Notes under the pieces: model-generated
Databases searched by the model: none
What the model was told of the DNA's origin: nothing
Seen by the model: the letters and a program-made list of their open reading frames with translations, nothing else
Program-made: the position numbers and the translations under genes
In this document: in pieces, positions 23,489 through 32,190 of the stretch
Position numbering within the stretch: the stretch's first letter is position 1
How the letters are laid out: each line of letters begins with the position of its first letter
NCBI RefSeq assembly: GCF_943193205.1
Contig: NZ_CALPDD010000001.1
Location: 1-64,000, forward strand
DNA from: Alistipes muris
GTDB lineage: Bacteria > Bacteroidota > Bacteroidia > Bacteroidales > Rikenellaceae
Direction: 5' to 3'
Length of the DNA stretch: 64,000 nucleotides

Positions 23489-24403
23489 TTATCGCCACGG
23501 AAATTCTTCCGGCAGCGGGCGGTGTTTGACTTCTTCGCGCACCGTCGAGCAGAACCGGCGGACCAGTCTCTTGACCGGGCCCGTTTCGTCGCCCAGCGCC
23601 TTGTAGAGCAGTCCGCAGCCGTTGGGCAGGCGGGTGATTCCGGCCGCCGTGCGGGTTGCGTCGTCGACGAAGGCTTCCGTGCGGGCGTAGATGCGTTCGG
23701 CCTCGTCGGGCGGCGTCAGCACAATGGCGTTGGCGAAGACGTCGTAGCTGCCCATCACGCCCAAGGCCGCCGGCGGCTCAGACGCCGGGCGGATGACGAA
23801 CTTTTCGCGGAACAGCCGTTCGCCGTCGGGGCGTTCGGCCTGCGTCGTCACGGAAAGCACGTCGTAGGCGAAGCGTTCGCCGCGGTCGAAGTATTTGCGG
23901 CCGCTCATGTAGATTTCGGCATAGAAAAGCGTCGCCGTGGGGTCTATGCGGATCGTCGTGTCGGCGATGAAACGCGTGTGGCGGCACGGAATCGTCGGCT
24001 CGGGCAGGTATTCCAGATAGGCGTCCGTTTCCAGCTCGAAGCACTGCCGGAGCCCCGAATAGTTGTAGCGCATTTCGGCCAGCTTGGTGGCCGCTCCCGT
24101 CGAGAGGTGGGCATAGGCGCCCTTGCGGACTGCGAAATGTTGGCGGTAGCGGTCGCCGTCGACATTGGGACCTCCCGACGAAAGGATGTAGACGCACGGC
24201 ATTTCGGGCATCCCCTCGTCGAAGTAGAGTTCCTGCTGGACGATGAGCGGTGCCCGGCGGTCGAGGTCGCGCATGATGGAGCGCCCCTGGCCGTCGAGCT
24301 CGAAACCTAAATAGAGGTAGCCCGTCTTCCCGGGGGTCCCTACCGGCATGGCTTTCGGCTCGGCCAGGTAGGGGGCCATTTCTTTGGCGGCGGAGAAGTC
24401 CAT
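23489..24403 (-). CDS. ureD: Urease accessory protein UreD
   Basis: 304 residues of the UreD/UreH family, the scaffold that delivers nickel to the apo-urease with UreF and UreG. Visible family segments are YILSSGGPNVDGDRY near 110, HLSTGAATKL near 133 and EYLPEPTIPCRHTRF near 170. It starts 4 nt after ureG. It comes last of the accessory genes (E, F, G, D), before the transport genes. Confidence 0.93.
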   Translation of the reverse strand: MDFSAAKEMAPYLAEPKAMPVGTPGKTGYLYLGFELDGQGRSIMRDLDRRAPLIVQQELYFDEGMPEMPCVYILSSGGPNVDGDRYRQHFAVRKGAYAHLSTGAATKLAEMRYNYSGLRQCFELETDAYLEYLPEPTIPCRHTRFIADTTIRIDPTATLFYAEIYMSGRKYFDRGERFAYDVLSVTTQAERPDGERLFREKFVIRPASEPPAALGVMGSYDVFANAIVLTPPDEAERIYARTEAFVDDATRTAAGITRLPNGCGLLYKALGDETGPVKRLVRRFCSTVREEVKHRPLPEEFPWR

Positions 24404-24407
24404 CGCT

Positions 24408-25064
24408 TCAGACCATTGCGGTTTCGAGTTCGGGTTCCTCGTGGCGTTCGACGTCGAACAGGGCCATGCGGCGGATGAGTTCCACCAGTTCCTCGATGCC
24501 CTCGCCCGTCATGCAGTTCGTGAAGACGAACGGTTTGCCGGGGCGCATCCGCTCCGAATCGACGCGCATGACCTCCAGGTCGGCATGTACGTAGGGCGCC
24601 AGGTCGGTCTTGTTGATGACCAGGATGTCCGACTGCGAAATGCCCGGGCCGTCCTTGCGGGGGATTTTGTCGCCCGCGGCCACGTCGATGACGTAGATGA
24701 AGAAGTCCACCAGCGCCGGGCTGAATGTGAGGGTCAGGTTGTCGCCGCCCGATTCGATGAGCACCACGTCGCCGTCCGGGAAGCGGGCTTCCATCTCCTC
24801 GACGGCCGCGATGTTCATCGAGGGGTCTTCGCGCACGGCCGTGTGGGGGCAGGCGCCTGTCTCCACGCCGATGATGCGTTCCTCGACCAGGATGCCCTTG
24901 AGCATCTTGCGCACGTGTTTGGCGTCTTCGGTCGTCACGATGTCGTTCGTGATGACCAGCACTTTGTAGCCCATTCCCAGCAGGCGGGGCGTGATGGCTT
25001 CGATGAGGGCCGTTTTGCCGGAGCCGACGGGTCCGCCGATTCCGATTCTGCATGTGTTGTTCAT
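24408..25064 (-). CDS. ureG: Urease accessory GTPase UreG
   Basis: 218 residues of the SIMIBI GTPase class. Walker A is [17 protein letters not shown] near residue 8. The metal-binding Cys-Pro-His is present in [13 protein letters not shown] near 72, then the [19 protein letters not shown] segment near 100 and the base-recognition NKTDL near 155. It powers nickel insertion by GTP hydrolysis. Between ureF (16 nt) and ureD (4 nt). Confidence 0.96.
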   Translation of the reverse strand: MNNTCRIGIGGPVGSGKTALIEAITPRLLGMGYKVLVITNDIVTTEDAKHVRKMLKGILVEERIIGVETGACPHTAVREDPSMNIAAVEEMEARFPDGDVVLIESGGDNLTLTFSPALVDFFIYVIDVAAGDKIPRKDGPGISQSDILVINKTDLAPYVHADLEVMRVDSERMRPGKPFVFTNCMTGEGIEELVELIRRMALFDVERHEEPELETAMV

Positions 25065-25080
25065 TGGTTCAGGTGTTTTG

Positions 25081-25779
25081 TCAGTTCATGAAAAGTCGTT
25101 TGGTTCCTTTTTCGTGCAGCGAGGCCAGGATGTCGGTCTGCGGCGCGAAAGCGTTCATGTCGCAGTAGTCCGCTCCGGCCGCTTCGGCATAGAGCGCTTC
25201 GGTTTCGGCCGAAAGCCGGAACAGAATGCGCTGCGTGTCGTAGTGCGACACGCGGACGCAGCGCAGCGCGGCGTTCAGCACCGTGCCGATGGCGCCGTAT
25301 TGGTGCGAGCAGAAAAGTTCGCGTTCGCCTATGCCGTTGGCCGCGAAGACGATGCCTTGGGCCGCAGGGTAGCTGCCGGGCGTGCGTCCGGCTTCGATTT
25401 CGGCCAGCCAGCGGGCCGCGGTCGGGTCGTCGGCGATGCGGGTGAAAAGCTCGGCCAGTTTCTTGCCCATGCGGCAGGTCATCTGGCGGGCTTCGGCGTT
25501 CAGCTTGCAGAGGATGGCCTGCGTGTCGGCTTCGACGATGCCCTCGAAATCCTTGCGCAGGTAGCTGCGATGGGCGTGCAGTGCCGCCACACCGTCGGTC
25601 AGGGCCGCCTGCCGGGCGATGCAGCGGGTGTAGGCTTCGAGCGTGGGCGCATCGTGCACGAGCCCCGTGTCGGCGGCCGTCTCCAGTCCGTTGGAAAACG
25701 AGAAGGTGCCGACCGGAAAGGCCGAGTCGGTGAGTGCCATCAGCCGCATCAGCAGCGCGGCGCGGTCAGGCGTGGGCAT
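25081..25779 (-). CDS. ureF: Urease accessory protein UreF
   Basis: 232 residues, all-helical. [20 protein letters not shown] near the N-terminus is the family hallmark (usually D-x-x-F-P-x-G-x-F-x-H-S-x-G-L-E). UreF bridges UreD and UreG in the maturation complex. I chose the ATG at 25779 ([10 protein letters not shown]); it overlaps the ureE 3' end by 14 nt, which supports coupled translation. A longer in-frame start lies in the His-coding tail of ureE. Confidence 0.93.
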   Translation of the reverse strand: MPTPDRAALLMRLMALTDSAFPVGTFSFSNGLETAADTGLVHDAPTLEAYTRCIARQAALTDGVAALHAHRSYLRKDFEGIVEADTQAILCKLNAEARQMTCRMGKKLAELFTRIADDPTAARWLAEIEAGRTPGSYPAAQGIVFAANGIGERELFCSHQYGAIGTVLNAALRCVRVSHYDTQRILFRLSAETEALYAEAAGADYCDMNAFAPQTDILASLHEKGTKRLFMN

Positions 25780-26338
25780 GATGGTGGTGGTGTTCCGTTT
25801 CGTTTTCGTGGTTGGCACCGCCGAACAGCCGGCGGATTTCGTGGGGCGCGAGGTAGGGGATCACTTCCGAGCCCGGCTGGAACGAGCAGTAGACGTGTTC
25901 GATGCGGTGGGTGCGCATGACGCTGTCCATCACTTTCTTGTCGACCGTCAGCGGAACATAGACTTTCGTGCCTTTGACGACGGCGGGCCAATGCTGGTTG
26001 CCGATGGCGTGGCCCAGTTCGAGGGCGATGTGGATGATTTCCTCGGGCCGTTCGGACGCGAGTTCGCCGAGGTCGGCCACCAGCACATCGTTGAGCCGGA
26101 TGCGGAGCGCCACCATGCGGTTGGCGTCGGCGTCGTATTCCAGGATGTCGCCGTCGAGCAGCTGGGAATGGCGTTCGAGGGCCACGGCATATTCGCTGCC
26201 GCGGTCGCCGGGCGCCACGAAACGGCTTTTCTGGGCCGTCCATTGGTCGAGTTCGACGGTTTCGATGTCGGCTTCGGCGGCACGTTCGGCCCACTCGGGC
26301 GCGTGCAGGTTGCCGACGATTGCGGAGTAGATTTTCAT
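25766..26338 (-). CDS. ureE: Urease nickel metallochaperone UreE
   Basis: 190 residues. The N-terminal peptide-binding domain (1-75) precedes the metal-binding domain with LGHAIGNQHWPAVV near residue 103, whose conserved His binds nickel. A His-rich tail ([14 protein letters not shown]) ends the protein, as in nickel-storing UreE types. It lies 76 nt after ureC, and that gap holds a terminator-like hairpin that may lower expression of the accessory genes. Confidence 0.95.
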   Translation of the reverse strand: MKIYSAIVGNLHAPEWAERAAEADIETVELDQWTAQKSRFVAPGDRGSEYAVALERHSQLLDGDILEYDADANRMVALRIRLNDVLVADLGELASERPEEIIHIALELGHAIGNQHWPAVVKGTKVYVPLTVDKKVMDSVMRTHRIEHVYCSFQPGSEVIPYLAPHEIRRLFGGANHENETEHHHHHAHA

Positions 26339-26367
26339 GGGCAGGAGTGTTTTGTTGAGAGGTGGAG

Positions 26368-26405
26368 AAAAAGTCCGGTTCCGGAACCATGCGTTTCCGG
26401 AACCG
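26368..26405 (-). terminator. Terminator-like hairpin between ureC and ureE
   Basis: A perfect 11-bp stem, CGGTTCCGGAA (26376-26386) / TTCCGGAACCG (26395-26405), is followed on the minus strand by GAC and five T. It sits inside the operon, so it probably acts as a partial terminator or RNA stabiliser separating structural from accessory genes. Confidence 0.7.
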
Positions 26406-26414
26406 GGCGCAACG

Positions 26415-28133
26415 TCAGCTGAACCAGTAAAGCTGGCTCAGCGGGAATTCGCGGGCGGGCTTGACATAGGCGCGGACGCCGTTGACCAGCACGTCGAACG
26501 TTTCGGGATTGACGTCGATTTGCGGCATGCCGCCGTTGCGGACCATGTCGAACTTGGTGATCTGGCGCGTGCGGCGCACAGGCAGCACCATGCGGTCGAG
26601 CGAAAGCCGTTGCTTGATGCCGCTTTCGCAGGCGGCGTTCGAGACGAACGAAATGCAGGTCTTGGGCAGCGCACGGCCCCAGGCGCCGAACATCGGCCGA
26701 TAGTAGCACGGCTGCGGCGTGGGCAGCGATGCGTTGGGGTCGCCCATGTTGGCCCAGTTGATGACCCCGCCCTTGATGACCATCTTGGGCTTGGCGCCGA
26801 AGAAGTGGGGTTCCCACAGCACCAGGTCGGCGATTTTGCCTTTCTCGACCGAGCCTAAATAGTCCGACACGCCGAACGTGATGGCCGGGTTGATCGTGAT
26901 CTTGGCCAGGTAGCGCAGCACGCGGAAGTTGTCGTTGCCCTCGGCGTCTTCGGCCAGTTTGCCGCAGGCGTTTTTCATGAACGACGCGGTCTGGAACGTG
27001 CGCATGAACGATTCGCCGATGCGGCCCATGGCCTGCGAGTCGGACGACACCATGGAGAGCACGCCCAGGTCGTGGAGCACGTTTTCGGCGGCCTGCGTCT
27101 CGGGGCGTACGCGGCTTTCGGCGAACGCCACGTCCGACGGGATTTTGGGGTTGAGGTTGTGGCACACCATGATCATGTCGAAGAGCTCGGCCTGCGAGTT
27201 GATGCCGAACGGCAGCGTGGGGTTGGTCGACGACGGCAGTACGTAGGGCATCGAAGCGACCTTCAGCAGGTCGGGCGCATGACCGCCGCCCGCACCTTCG
27301 GTGTGGTAGGTGTGGATCGTGCGTCCGTCCATGGCGGCGATGGTGTCCTCGACGTAGCCGCCTTCGTTGAGGGTGTCGGTGTGGATGGCCACCTGCACGT
27401 CGTAGCGGTCGGCCACGTCGAGCGCTGCGCGGATGGCCGCCGGGGTCGAGCCCCAGTCTTCGTGGACCTTCAGTCCGCAGACGCCCGCTTCGATTTGTTC
27501 TTCGATGGACTGGGCCACCGAGCAGTTGCCCTTGCCGAGCATGCCCACGTTGACAGGCAGCGTTTCGAGCGATTCGAGCATGCGTTCGGTGTTCCACTTG
27601 CCCGAGGTGATGGTCGTGCCGTTGGTTCCGTCGGTGGGGCCGATGCCGCCGCCGAAGAGGGTGGTGATGCCGTTGCTCAGCGACGCGTAGGCCTGCTGGG
27701 GCGAAATCAGGTGGACATGGCCGTCGATACCTCCGGCCGTGAGGATGAGGTGTTCGCCCGAAATGGCGTCGGTGGCCGCTCCCGTAATCAGGTCGGGGTG
27801 CACGCCGTGCATGGTGTTGGGGTTGCCCGATTTGCCGATGCCCGCGATTCTGCCGTCCTTGATGCCGACGTCGGCTTTGACCACGCCCAGAATCGGGTCG
27901 ATGATCGTGACGTTCGTGATGACGATGTCGAGCGCCCCTTCCTTGGCGGTCATCGTGTTGGCCAGCCCCATGCCGTCGCGCAGGGTCTTGCCGCCGCCGT
28001 AGACCACTTCGTCGCCGTATTCGCGGAGGTCCTTCTCGATCTCCACGTAGAGGTCGGTGTCGCCCAGCCGGATTTTGTCGCCGACGGTCGGACCGAACAG
28101 GTTGTTGTATTCCTGACGTGAAATTGTTGCCAT
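26415..28133 (-). CDS. ureC: Urease alpha subunit UreC
   Basis: 572 residues, the standard length. It hydrolyses urea to ammonia and carbamate at a dinickel centre. Key segments: GGIDGHVHLI near 134 (two nickel-ligand His), GLKVHEDWGSTP near 219 (the lysine that is carbamylated to bridge nickels, and a further His), IHTDTLNEGG near 248, the flap region MVCHNLNPKIPSD near 322 with the catalytic His, and SSDSQAMGRIGE near 363 with the nickel-binding Asp. The start MATISRQEYNNLFGPTVGDK is typical. It starts 4 nt after ureB. Confidence 0.98.
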   Translation of the reverse strand: MATISRQEYNNLFGPTVGDKIRLGDTDLYVEIEKDLREYGDEVVYGGGKTLRDGMGLANTMTAKEGALDIVITNVTIIDPILGVVKADVGIKDGRIAGIGKSGNPNTMHGVHPDLITGAATDAISGEHLILTAGGIDGHVHLISPQQAYASLSNGITTLFGGGIGPTDGTNGTTITSGKWNTERMLESLETLPVNVGMLGKGNCSVAQSIEEQIEAGVCGLKVHEDWGSTPAAIRAALDVADRYDVQVAIHTDTLNEGGYVEDTIAAMDGRTIHTYHTEGAGGGHAPDLLKVASMPYVLPSSTNPTLPFGINSQAELFDMIMVCHNLNPKIPSDVAFAESRVRPETQAAENVLHDLGVLSMVSSDSQAMGRIGESFMRTFQTASFMKNACGKLAEDAEGNDNFRVLRYLAKITINPAITFGVSDYLGSVEKGKIADLVLWEPHFFGAKPKMVIKGGVINWANMGDPNASLPTPQPCYYRPMFGAWGRALPKTCISFVSNAACESGIKQRLSLDRMVLPVRRTRQITKFDMVRNGGMPQIDVNPETFDVLVNGVRAYVKPAREFPLSQLYWFS

Positions 28134-28137
28134 GTTG

Positions 28138-28692
28138 CTATTTTTTTGCGTTGTTGTCGTTGTGCGGAGCTGCGGCCTGCTGTTTCTTGTAGGCGGCTTC
28201 GGCTTCCTTTTCGGCGATTTCCTTGAATCCGGCCAGACGGACCTTGCGCACGGCCTTGAGCCGCGCCGGGAAGTAGGTCGGGGCGTCTTCGTCGCCCGTG
28301 TAGCCCATGACCAGCCCGTTGAAGCCGATGATGCGGCGCTTGCCGGCGTAGGCGACTGCCTCGACTTCTTTCTGGTCGCCCGGCTCGAAGCGGATGGCCG
28401 TGGTGGCGGGGATGTTCAGATGGCAGCCGAACGCGGCGTCGCGGTCGAATTCCAGGTAGCGGTTGACCTCGAAGAAATGGAAGTGCGAACCCACCTGAAT
28501 GGGACGGTCGCCCGTATTGCGGACCACGAGTTTGACGGTTTTGCGTCCTGTGTTGTATTCGATAGGGTCTGTAGCCAGCAGCACTCCGCCCACAGGGACG
28601 GGCTGCGCGGGCTTGAACCCCGGTTGGTTCGGATAGAGCCCTGCGGCCTGCCGCTGGTCGGCAGCCGGGGCGGATTTTGCGGTATTGTCCAT
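28138..28692 (-). CDS. ureB: Urease beta subunit UreB, extended
   Basis: 184 residues, longer than usual stand-alone UreB (about 100-136). The core is at about 30-135: [39 protein letters not shown] and [10 protein letters not shown]-like segments. There is an N-terminal extension of about 30 residues rich in Ala/Gln/Pro and a basic/acidic helical C-terminal tail (about 135-184) ending HNDNNAKK. UreB is a structural subunit of the trimer of heterotrimers. The gene lies between ureA (17 nt) and ureC (4 nt). Confidence 0.95.
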   Translation of the reverse strand: MDNTAKSAPAADQRQAAGLYPNQPGFKPAQPVPVGGVLLATDPIEYNTGRKTVKLVVRNTGDRPIQVGSHFHFFEVNRYLEFDRDAAFGCHLNIPATTAIRFEPGDQKEVEAVAYAGKRRIIGFNGLVMGYTGDEDAPTYFPARLKAVRKVRLAGFKEIAEKEAEAAYKKQQAAAPHNDNNAKK

Positions 28693-28709
28693 GATTCGGC
28701 TTTTTTAGG

Positions 28710-29012
28710 TTATTTGATGGGGTGGTGGATGCTCACCAGGCGCGATCCGTCGGTGAAGACGGCTTCGACCTGCAGCAGGTCGACCATGTCGGCCACACCG
28801 TCCATGACGTCGCTCTTGCGCAGGACGCTGGCTGCGGCGGTCATCACTTCCTCGACGGTCTTGCCCGCCCGCGCTTCTTCGAGCGCCGTGGAGGTGATGT
28901 AGGCCACGGCTTCCGGATAGTTGAGCTTGAGCCCTTTCTTCATGCGTCGTTCGGCAATCATGCCCAACGAAAGGAGCATCAGTTTGTCGATCTCTTTCGG
29001 TGATAAGTGCAT
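28710..29012 (-). CDS. ureA: Urease gamma subunit UreA
   Basis: 100 residues, the standard UreA length, starting [20 protein letters not shown]. The segment [20 protein letters not shown] is the family hallmark. I took the ATG at 29012 because it matches the family N-terminus; an upstream in-frame extension is not conserved-looking. It is the first gene of an eleven-gene unit (ureABCEFGD, urea transporter, nikMN, nikQ, nikO). I could not identify a convincing -7 box upstream. Confidence 0.97.
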   Translation of the reverse strand: MHLSPKEIDKLMLLSLGMIAERRMKKGLKLNYPEAVAYITSTALEEARAGKTVEEVMTAAASVLRKSDVMDGVADMVDLLQVEAVFTDGSRLVSIHHPIK

Positions 29013-29141
29013 AGTTGTTGTGTTTTTTTGAGGATTACGGCACCCGCCGCCCTGCGTTCGCGGGGAGACCGACGGCACGTCTTCGCGCTCAGTTCAAAGA
29101 ATATGCCAGGACGGCGAATGCGGCTGCGGCCCGGAATTTGC

Positions 29142-29149
29142 TAACTTTG
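29142..29149 (+). promoter_or_regulatory. -7 box for crcB
   Basis: TAACTTTG matches TAnnTTTG, 20 nt upstream of the crcB ATG. No fluoride riboswitch signature was seen in front of the gene. Confidence 0.55.
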
Positions 29150-29169
29150 CGGCAAATTTTCTCAGAATT

Positions 29170-29547
29170 ATGTTTCGAGCAATGCTTATTGCAGGATTAG
29201 GAGGCTTCGTCGGCACCTGCCTGCGTTTTCTGACTGGAAAAATCTTCCACTTCGCGGGGGCCGAAGCCTTTCCGTGGGGAACCTTCACGGTCAACCTGAT
29301 CGGCAGCTTCGTCATCGGCATCTTCTTCGGGATGGCCGAGAAGACGCACTTGATTTCGCCGTCGATGAACGTGTTCCTCATCACGGGATTCTGCGGCGGC
29401 TTCACCACCTTTTCGTCGTTCTCCGACGACATGTACCTGCTTTTGCAGCACAAGCAGTGGCTCGGGTTCGGGCTCTACGTGGGGCTCAGTTTCGTGCTGG
29501 GTCTGCTGCTCGTATGGCTCGGCAGATCGTTGATTAAAACGATTTAG
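29170..29547 (+). CDS. crcB: Fluoride exporter CrcB/Fluc
   Basis: 125 residues with four membrane helices. GGFVGTCLRFLTGK near residue 10, TFTVNLIGSFVIGIFFG near 40 and the signature GFCGGFTTFSSFSDD near 75 are diagnostic of the dual-topology Fluc channel that expels fluoride. A strong bidirectional terminator follows. It is divergent from the urease operon with its own promoter. Confidence 0.96.
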   Translation: MFRAMLIAGLGGFVGTCLRFLTGKIFHFAGAEAFPWGTFTVNLIGSFVIGIFFGMAEKTHLISPSMNVFLITGFCGGFTTFSSFSDDMYLLLQHKQWLGFGLYVGLSFVLGLLLVWLGRSLIKTI

Positions 29548-29564
29548 CAAGCAGTACCAAAACG

Positions 29565-29602
29565 AAAACGGGCTATTCGGTATGTGCCGAATAGCCCGTT
29601 TT
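29565..29602. terminator. Bidirectional terminator between crcB and the methyltransferase gene
   Basis: A perfect 16-bp stem (29565-29580 / 29587-29602) with loop TATGTG. Its outer arms are AAAA and TTTT, so it works for both convergent genes. Confidence 0.88.
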
Positions 29603-29617
29603 GCCGTATGCGTACCG

Positions 29618-30382
29618 TTATTTGCGCGCTATATAGAAAAGGTCGAAGCTCTCGTCGCTGACGGGTCCGAGCCGATAGTCGTCCATAAGGATGGAGGTGG
29701 TCAGTTCGGTGTTCTCCTTGAGCAGCTTGCGGCGGTTGATGCGGTTGAGGATGTCATAGGGAATCTGGAGCAGGCGCCGCGGCAGACGGTGCTGGAGGTC
29801 GAAAATATCCAGGCGGGCCATCCGCTCCACGCTCCGGCGGTTCTGCTCGTAGTAGGCCATGACCTTGTCGTTGCCGGAGACGCCCAGCATTTCGACCTCT
29901 GCGAAGATGCCGAGCAGTTCGCGCAGCTGACAGGCCGTATATTCGCGCACGTGCCACGGATTGCGCGTGAGCGACATGGGGGCGTTGGGCGTGGTGACGA
30001 TGAACCGACCGCCGGGACGCAGCACCCGGTATATTTCGCGGACGAACTCCGCATCCTGCTTGATGTGTTCGATGACCTGGAACGAAATCACGCAGTCGAA
30101 CTCCCCGTCGGCGAAAGACAGCGGCGGTACGGCGGCTTGCCGGAACACGACGCCGGGAAAGCGGCCGAAGTCGACGGGCGGAAGGTGCTTGTCGACGGTG
30201 ACGAAACGTGCGGCCTTGGGCGCCACGGCTTCGATGCCGTAGCCCGACCCGGTGCCGATTTCGAGCACGTCGCCCCCGATGCGTTCGGCGGCGGCATGGT
30301 AGGCCAGCAGCGAGCGCTGGAACACAAAATTGTCGGAAGCCTCGCGCGACACGCGTTCGGCGGTCTGGACCTTTGCCATCAT
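29618..30382 (-). CDS. Class I SAM-dependent methyltransferase
   Basis: 254 residues. Motif I GGDVLEIGTGSGYGIEAV near residue 37 binds S-adenosylmethionine. FDCVISFQVIEHIKQDAEFV and YRVLRPGGRFIVTTPN are the post-I and post-II elements typical of UbiE/COQ5-like Methyltransf_11 proteins. The substrate is unknown. The start overlaps the cvfB stop (ATGA type), with two tandem ATGs at 30382 and 30379, so the two genes are translationally coupled. Confidence 0.87.
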   Translation of the reverse strand: MMAKVQTAERVSREASDNFVFQRSLLAYHAAAERIGGDVLEIGTGSGYGIEAVAPKAARFVTVDKHLPPVDFGRFPGVVFRQAAVPPLSFADGEFDCVISFQVIEHIKQDAEFVREIYRVLRPGGRFIVTTPNAPMSLTRNPWHVREYTACQLRELLGIFAEVEMLGVSGNDKVMAYYEQNRRSVERMARLDIFDLQHRLPRRLLQIPYDILNRINRRKLLKENTELTTSILMDDYRLGPVSDESFDLFYIARK

Positions 30383-31215
30383 TTGCGGATTTGGATGCCC
30401 CGGTCGTTCATCTCGACGGTGCCTTGCTTGAGCAGCATGCCGACCGACCGCTTGAATGTTTTCTTGCTCATGGCCGTGAGCCGCCGGACCTCCTCGGGGT
30501 CGCTGTCGTCGTTGAGCGGCAGGTGACCGCCGTTCTGCCGGAGCAGTTCGAGCAGCGTTTGGGCCGAATCCCTGACTTGTGCGAATCCCTGCTGCTGGAG
30601 CGTGACGTCGATACGGTTGTCCTCGGTGATGCGGCGCACGAAACCCCGCAGGCGGTCGCCGACGGCGACGGGCCGGAAAATCTGGTCGCGGTATATCATG
30701 CCCCAATGGCGGCTGTTGACGATGACCCGGTAGCCGATGGGGCTTTCGGAAGCGACGAGCAGACCGACCTCCTCGCGCGGACGGACCGTAATCTGGTCGT
30801 TGTCGATGAAAGCCTTGAGCTTGTTGGTGGCCACGCAGCGCCCCGTGACGCTGTCTTCGTAAAGGTAGACCACGTAACTGTGGCCCGCGAGAATGCCGCC
30901 CTGCTGGTTGCGGTTGGGCAGGAAAAGGTCCTTGCCCACGAGCCCCCAATCGAGGAACGCGCCGTGTACCGTCTTGTCGACGACCTTCAGGAACCCGGCC
31001 TCGCCGACGCGCAGAAGGGGTGTCTCGGTCGTAGCTACGAGACGGTCTTCCGAATCGTGGTAGACGAAGACTTCCTTGCGGTCGCCGGGCTTGTCGGTGA
31101 GCGAGACGTAGCGGTTGGGAAGCAGCACTTCGTCGTGCTCTTCGTTTTCGAGGTAAAGCCCGTAGTCGGAGATGCGGCTGACGGTGAGGGTGTGGGTGCG
31201 GCCTGCTTTGAGCAT
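30379..31215 (-). CDS. cvfB: CvfB-like S1-domain RNA-binding protein
   Basis: 278 residues starting [20 protein letters not shown]. It contains successive S1-like OB folds (about 5-60, 70-130 and 140-205) and a C-terminal winged-helix segment, as in YitL/CvfB of Firmicutes and its Bacteroidetes homologues. These proteins bind RNA and affect virulence or translation; the mechanism is unclear. The ATG at 31215 was chosen because it matches the family start. The methyltransferase gene overlaps its 3' end. Confidence 0.87.
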   Translation of the reverse strand: MLKAGRTHTLTVSRISDYGLYLENEEHDEVLLPNRYVSLTDKPGDRKEVFVYHDSEDRLVATTETPLLRVGEAGFLKVVDKTVHGAFLDWGLVGKDLFLPNRNQQGGILAGHSYVVYLYEDSVTGRCVATNKLKAFIDNDQITVRPREEVGLLVASESPIGYRVIVNSRHWGMIYRDQIFRPVAVGDRLRGFVRRITEDNRIDVTLQQQGFAQVRDSAQTLLELLRQNGGHLPLNDDSDPEEVRRLTAMSKKTFKRSVGMLLKQGTVEMNDRGIQIRK

Positions 31216-31316
31216 GGTGGAGTCGGTTTGCCGGCAAAAGTACGCTTTATTTCGTTGCGGCGCAACTTTCCGGCGAATTCGCTGCGGCGGAAAGTTGGCG
31301 GATGGGGAAAAATAAT

Positions 31317-31324
31317 TACCTTTG
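31317..31324 (+). promoter_or_regulatory. -7 box for the omega-amidase gene
   Basis: TACCTTTG lies 19 nt upstream of the ATG at 31344. Confidence 0.65.
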
Positions 31325-31343
31325 GATGACAAAAAAGCATTTT

Positions 31344-32108
31344 ATGAAAATACGCATAGCCCTTTGCCAGGTAGACATGGAGTGGGAACATACGGCCCGC
31401 AATCTGGAACGGCTGGAATCCGTCGTCGCGGCGGCCGAAGCCGACGTGGTGGTGCTGCCCGAGATGTTTGCGACGGGGTTCAAGCTGCGGCCCGCCGTGG
31501 TGGCCGAACCGCAGGACGGGCTGGTGGTCACAACGATGCGCCGCTGGGCCGCGACCTATAAGAAAGCGGTGGTGGGGAGCGCCGTCATCGCGGAGGAGGG
31601 CACCTACCGTAACCGCATGTTTTTTGTGAAGCCCTCGGGCGAAATCCAATGGTACGACAAGCGCCACTTGTTCCGTCCGGGCGGCGAGGGCCGCGACTAC
31701 ACGCCGGGCGACAAACGCGTGGTGGTGGAGTACATGGGATTCCGCTTCCTGCTGCAAATCTGCTACGACCTGCGCTTCCCGGTGTGGAGCCGCAGCCGGG
31801 GTGACTACGATGCCATCATCTACTGCGCCTCGTGGGACAACAAACGGCGCGATGCGTGGTGCGCCCTGCTGCGGGCGCGGGCCATCGAGAACCAATGCTA
31901 CGTAATCGGCGTGAACCGGGTGGGGACCGACCCCGACGCGGTGTATATCGGCGACTCGCAGGCGCTGGACTACCTGGGCCGCACGATAGCGGGTGCCGAC
32001 AGCGGCGAATGGACGATGTCCGTGACGCTCGACCTGGAGCAGCAGCGCGCGTTCCGCGAATCGTTCCCGGCATGGCAGGATGCCGACGATTTCCGGCTGG
32101 AACCTTGA
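31344..32108 (+). CDS. Nitrilase-superfamily omega-amidase (YafV/NIT2-like)
   Basis: 254 residues. The Glu-Lys-Cys triad is visible as [11 protein letters not shown] (Glu near 42), YDKRHLF (Lys near 109) and [13 protein letters not shown] (Cys near 142). The [13 protein letters not shown] segment between them fits the omega-amidase/2-oxoglutaramate amidase branch, which repairs or salvages alpha-keto acid amides. The start at 31344 was chosen over the upstream ORF start because it follows the promoter box and gives the standard N-terminus. uvrA follows about 80 nt downstream. Confidence 0.9.
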   Translation: MKIRIALCQVDMEWEHTARNLERLESVVAAAEADVVVLPEMFATGFKLRPAVVAEPQDGLVVTTMRRWAATYKKAVVGSAVIAEEGTYRNRMFFVKPSGEIQWYDKRHLFRPGGEGRDYTPGDKRVVVEYMGFRFLLQICYDLRFPVWSRSRGDYDAIIYCASWDNKRRDAWCALLRARAIENQCYVIGVNRVGTDPDAVYIGDSQALDYLGRTIAGADSGEWTMSVTLDLEQQRAFRESFPAWQDADDFRLEP

Positions 32109-32190
32109 GAAGTTCGGCCGGATTGTGCTATCTTTGCCGCTCGGCGGCTCCGGAGCCAATAAACCGGGGCTGCGGTACGTTTCTCTGCCG

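Noticed and set aside
29100-29169. Fluoride riboswitch upstream of crcB
   Set aside because: The short leader does not show the conserved fluoride-switch core; only a promoter box is visible.
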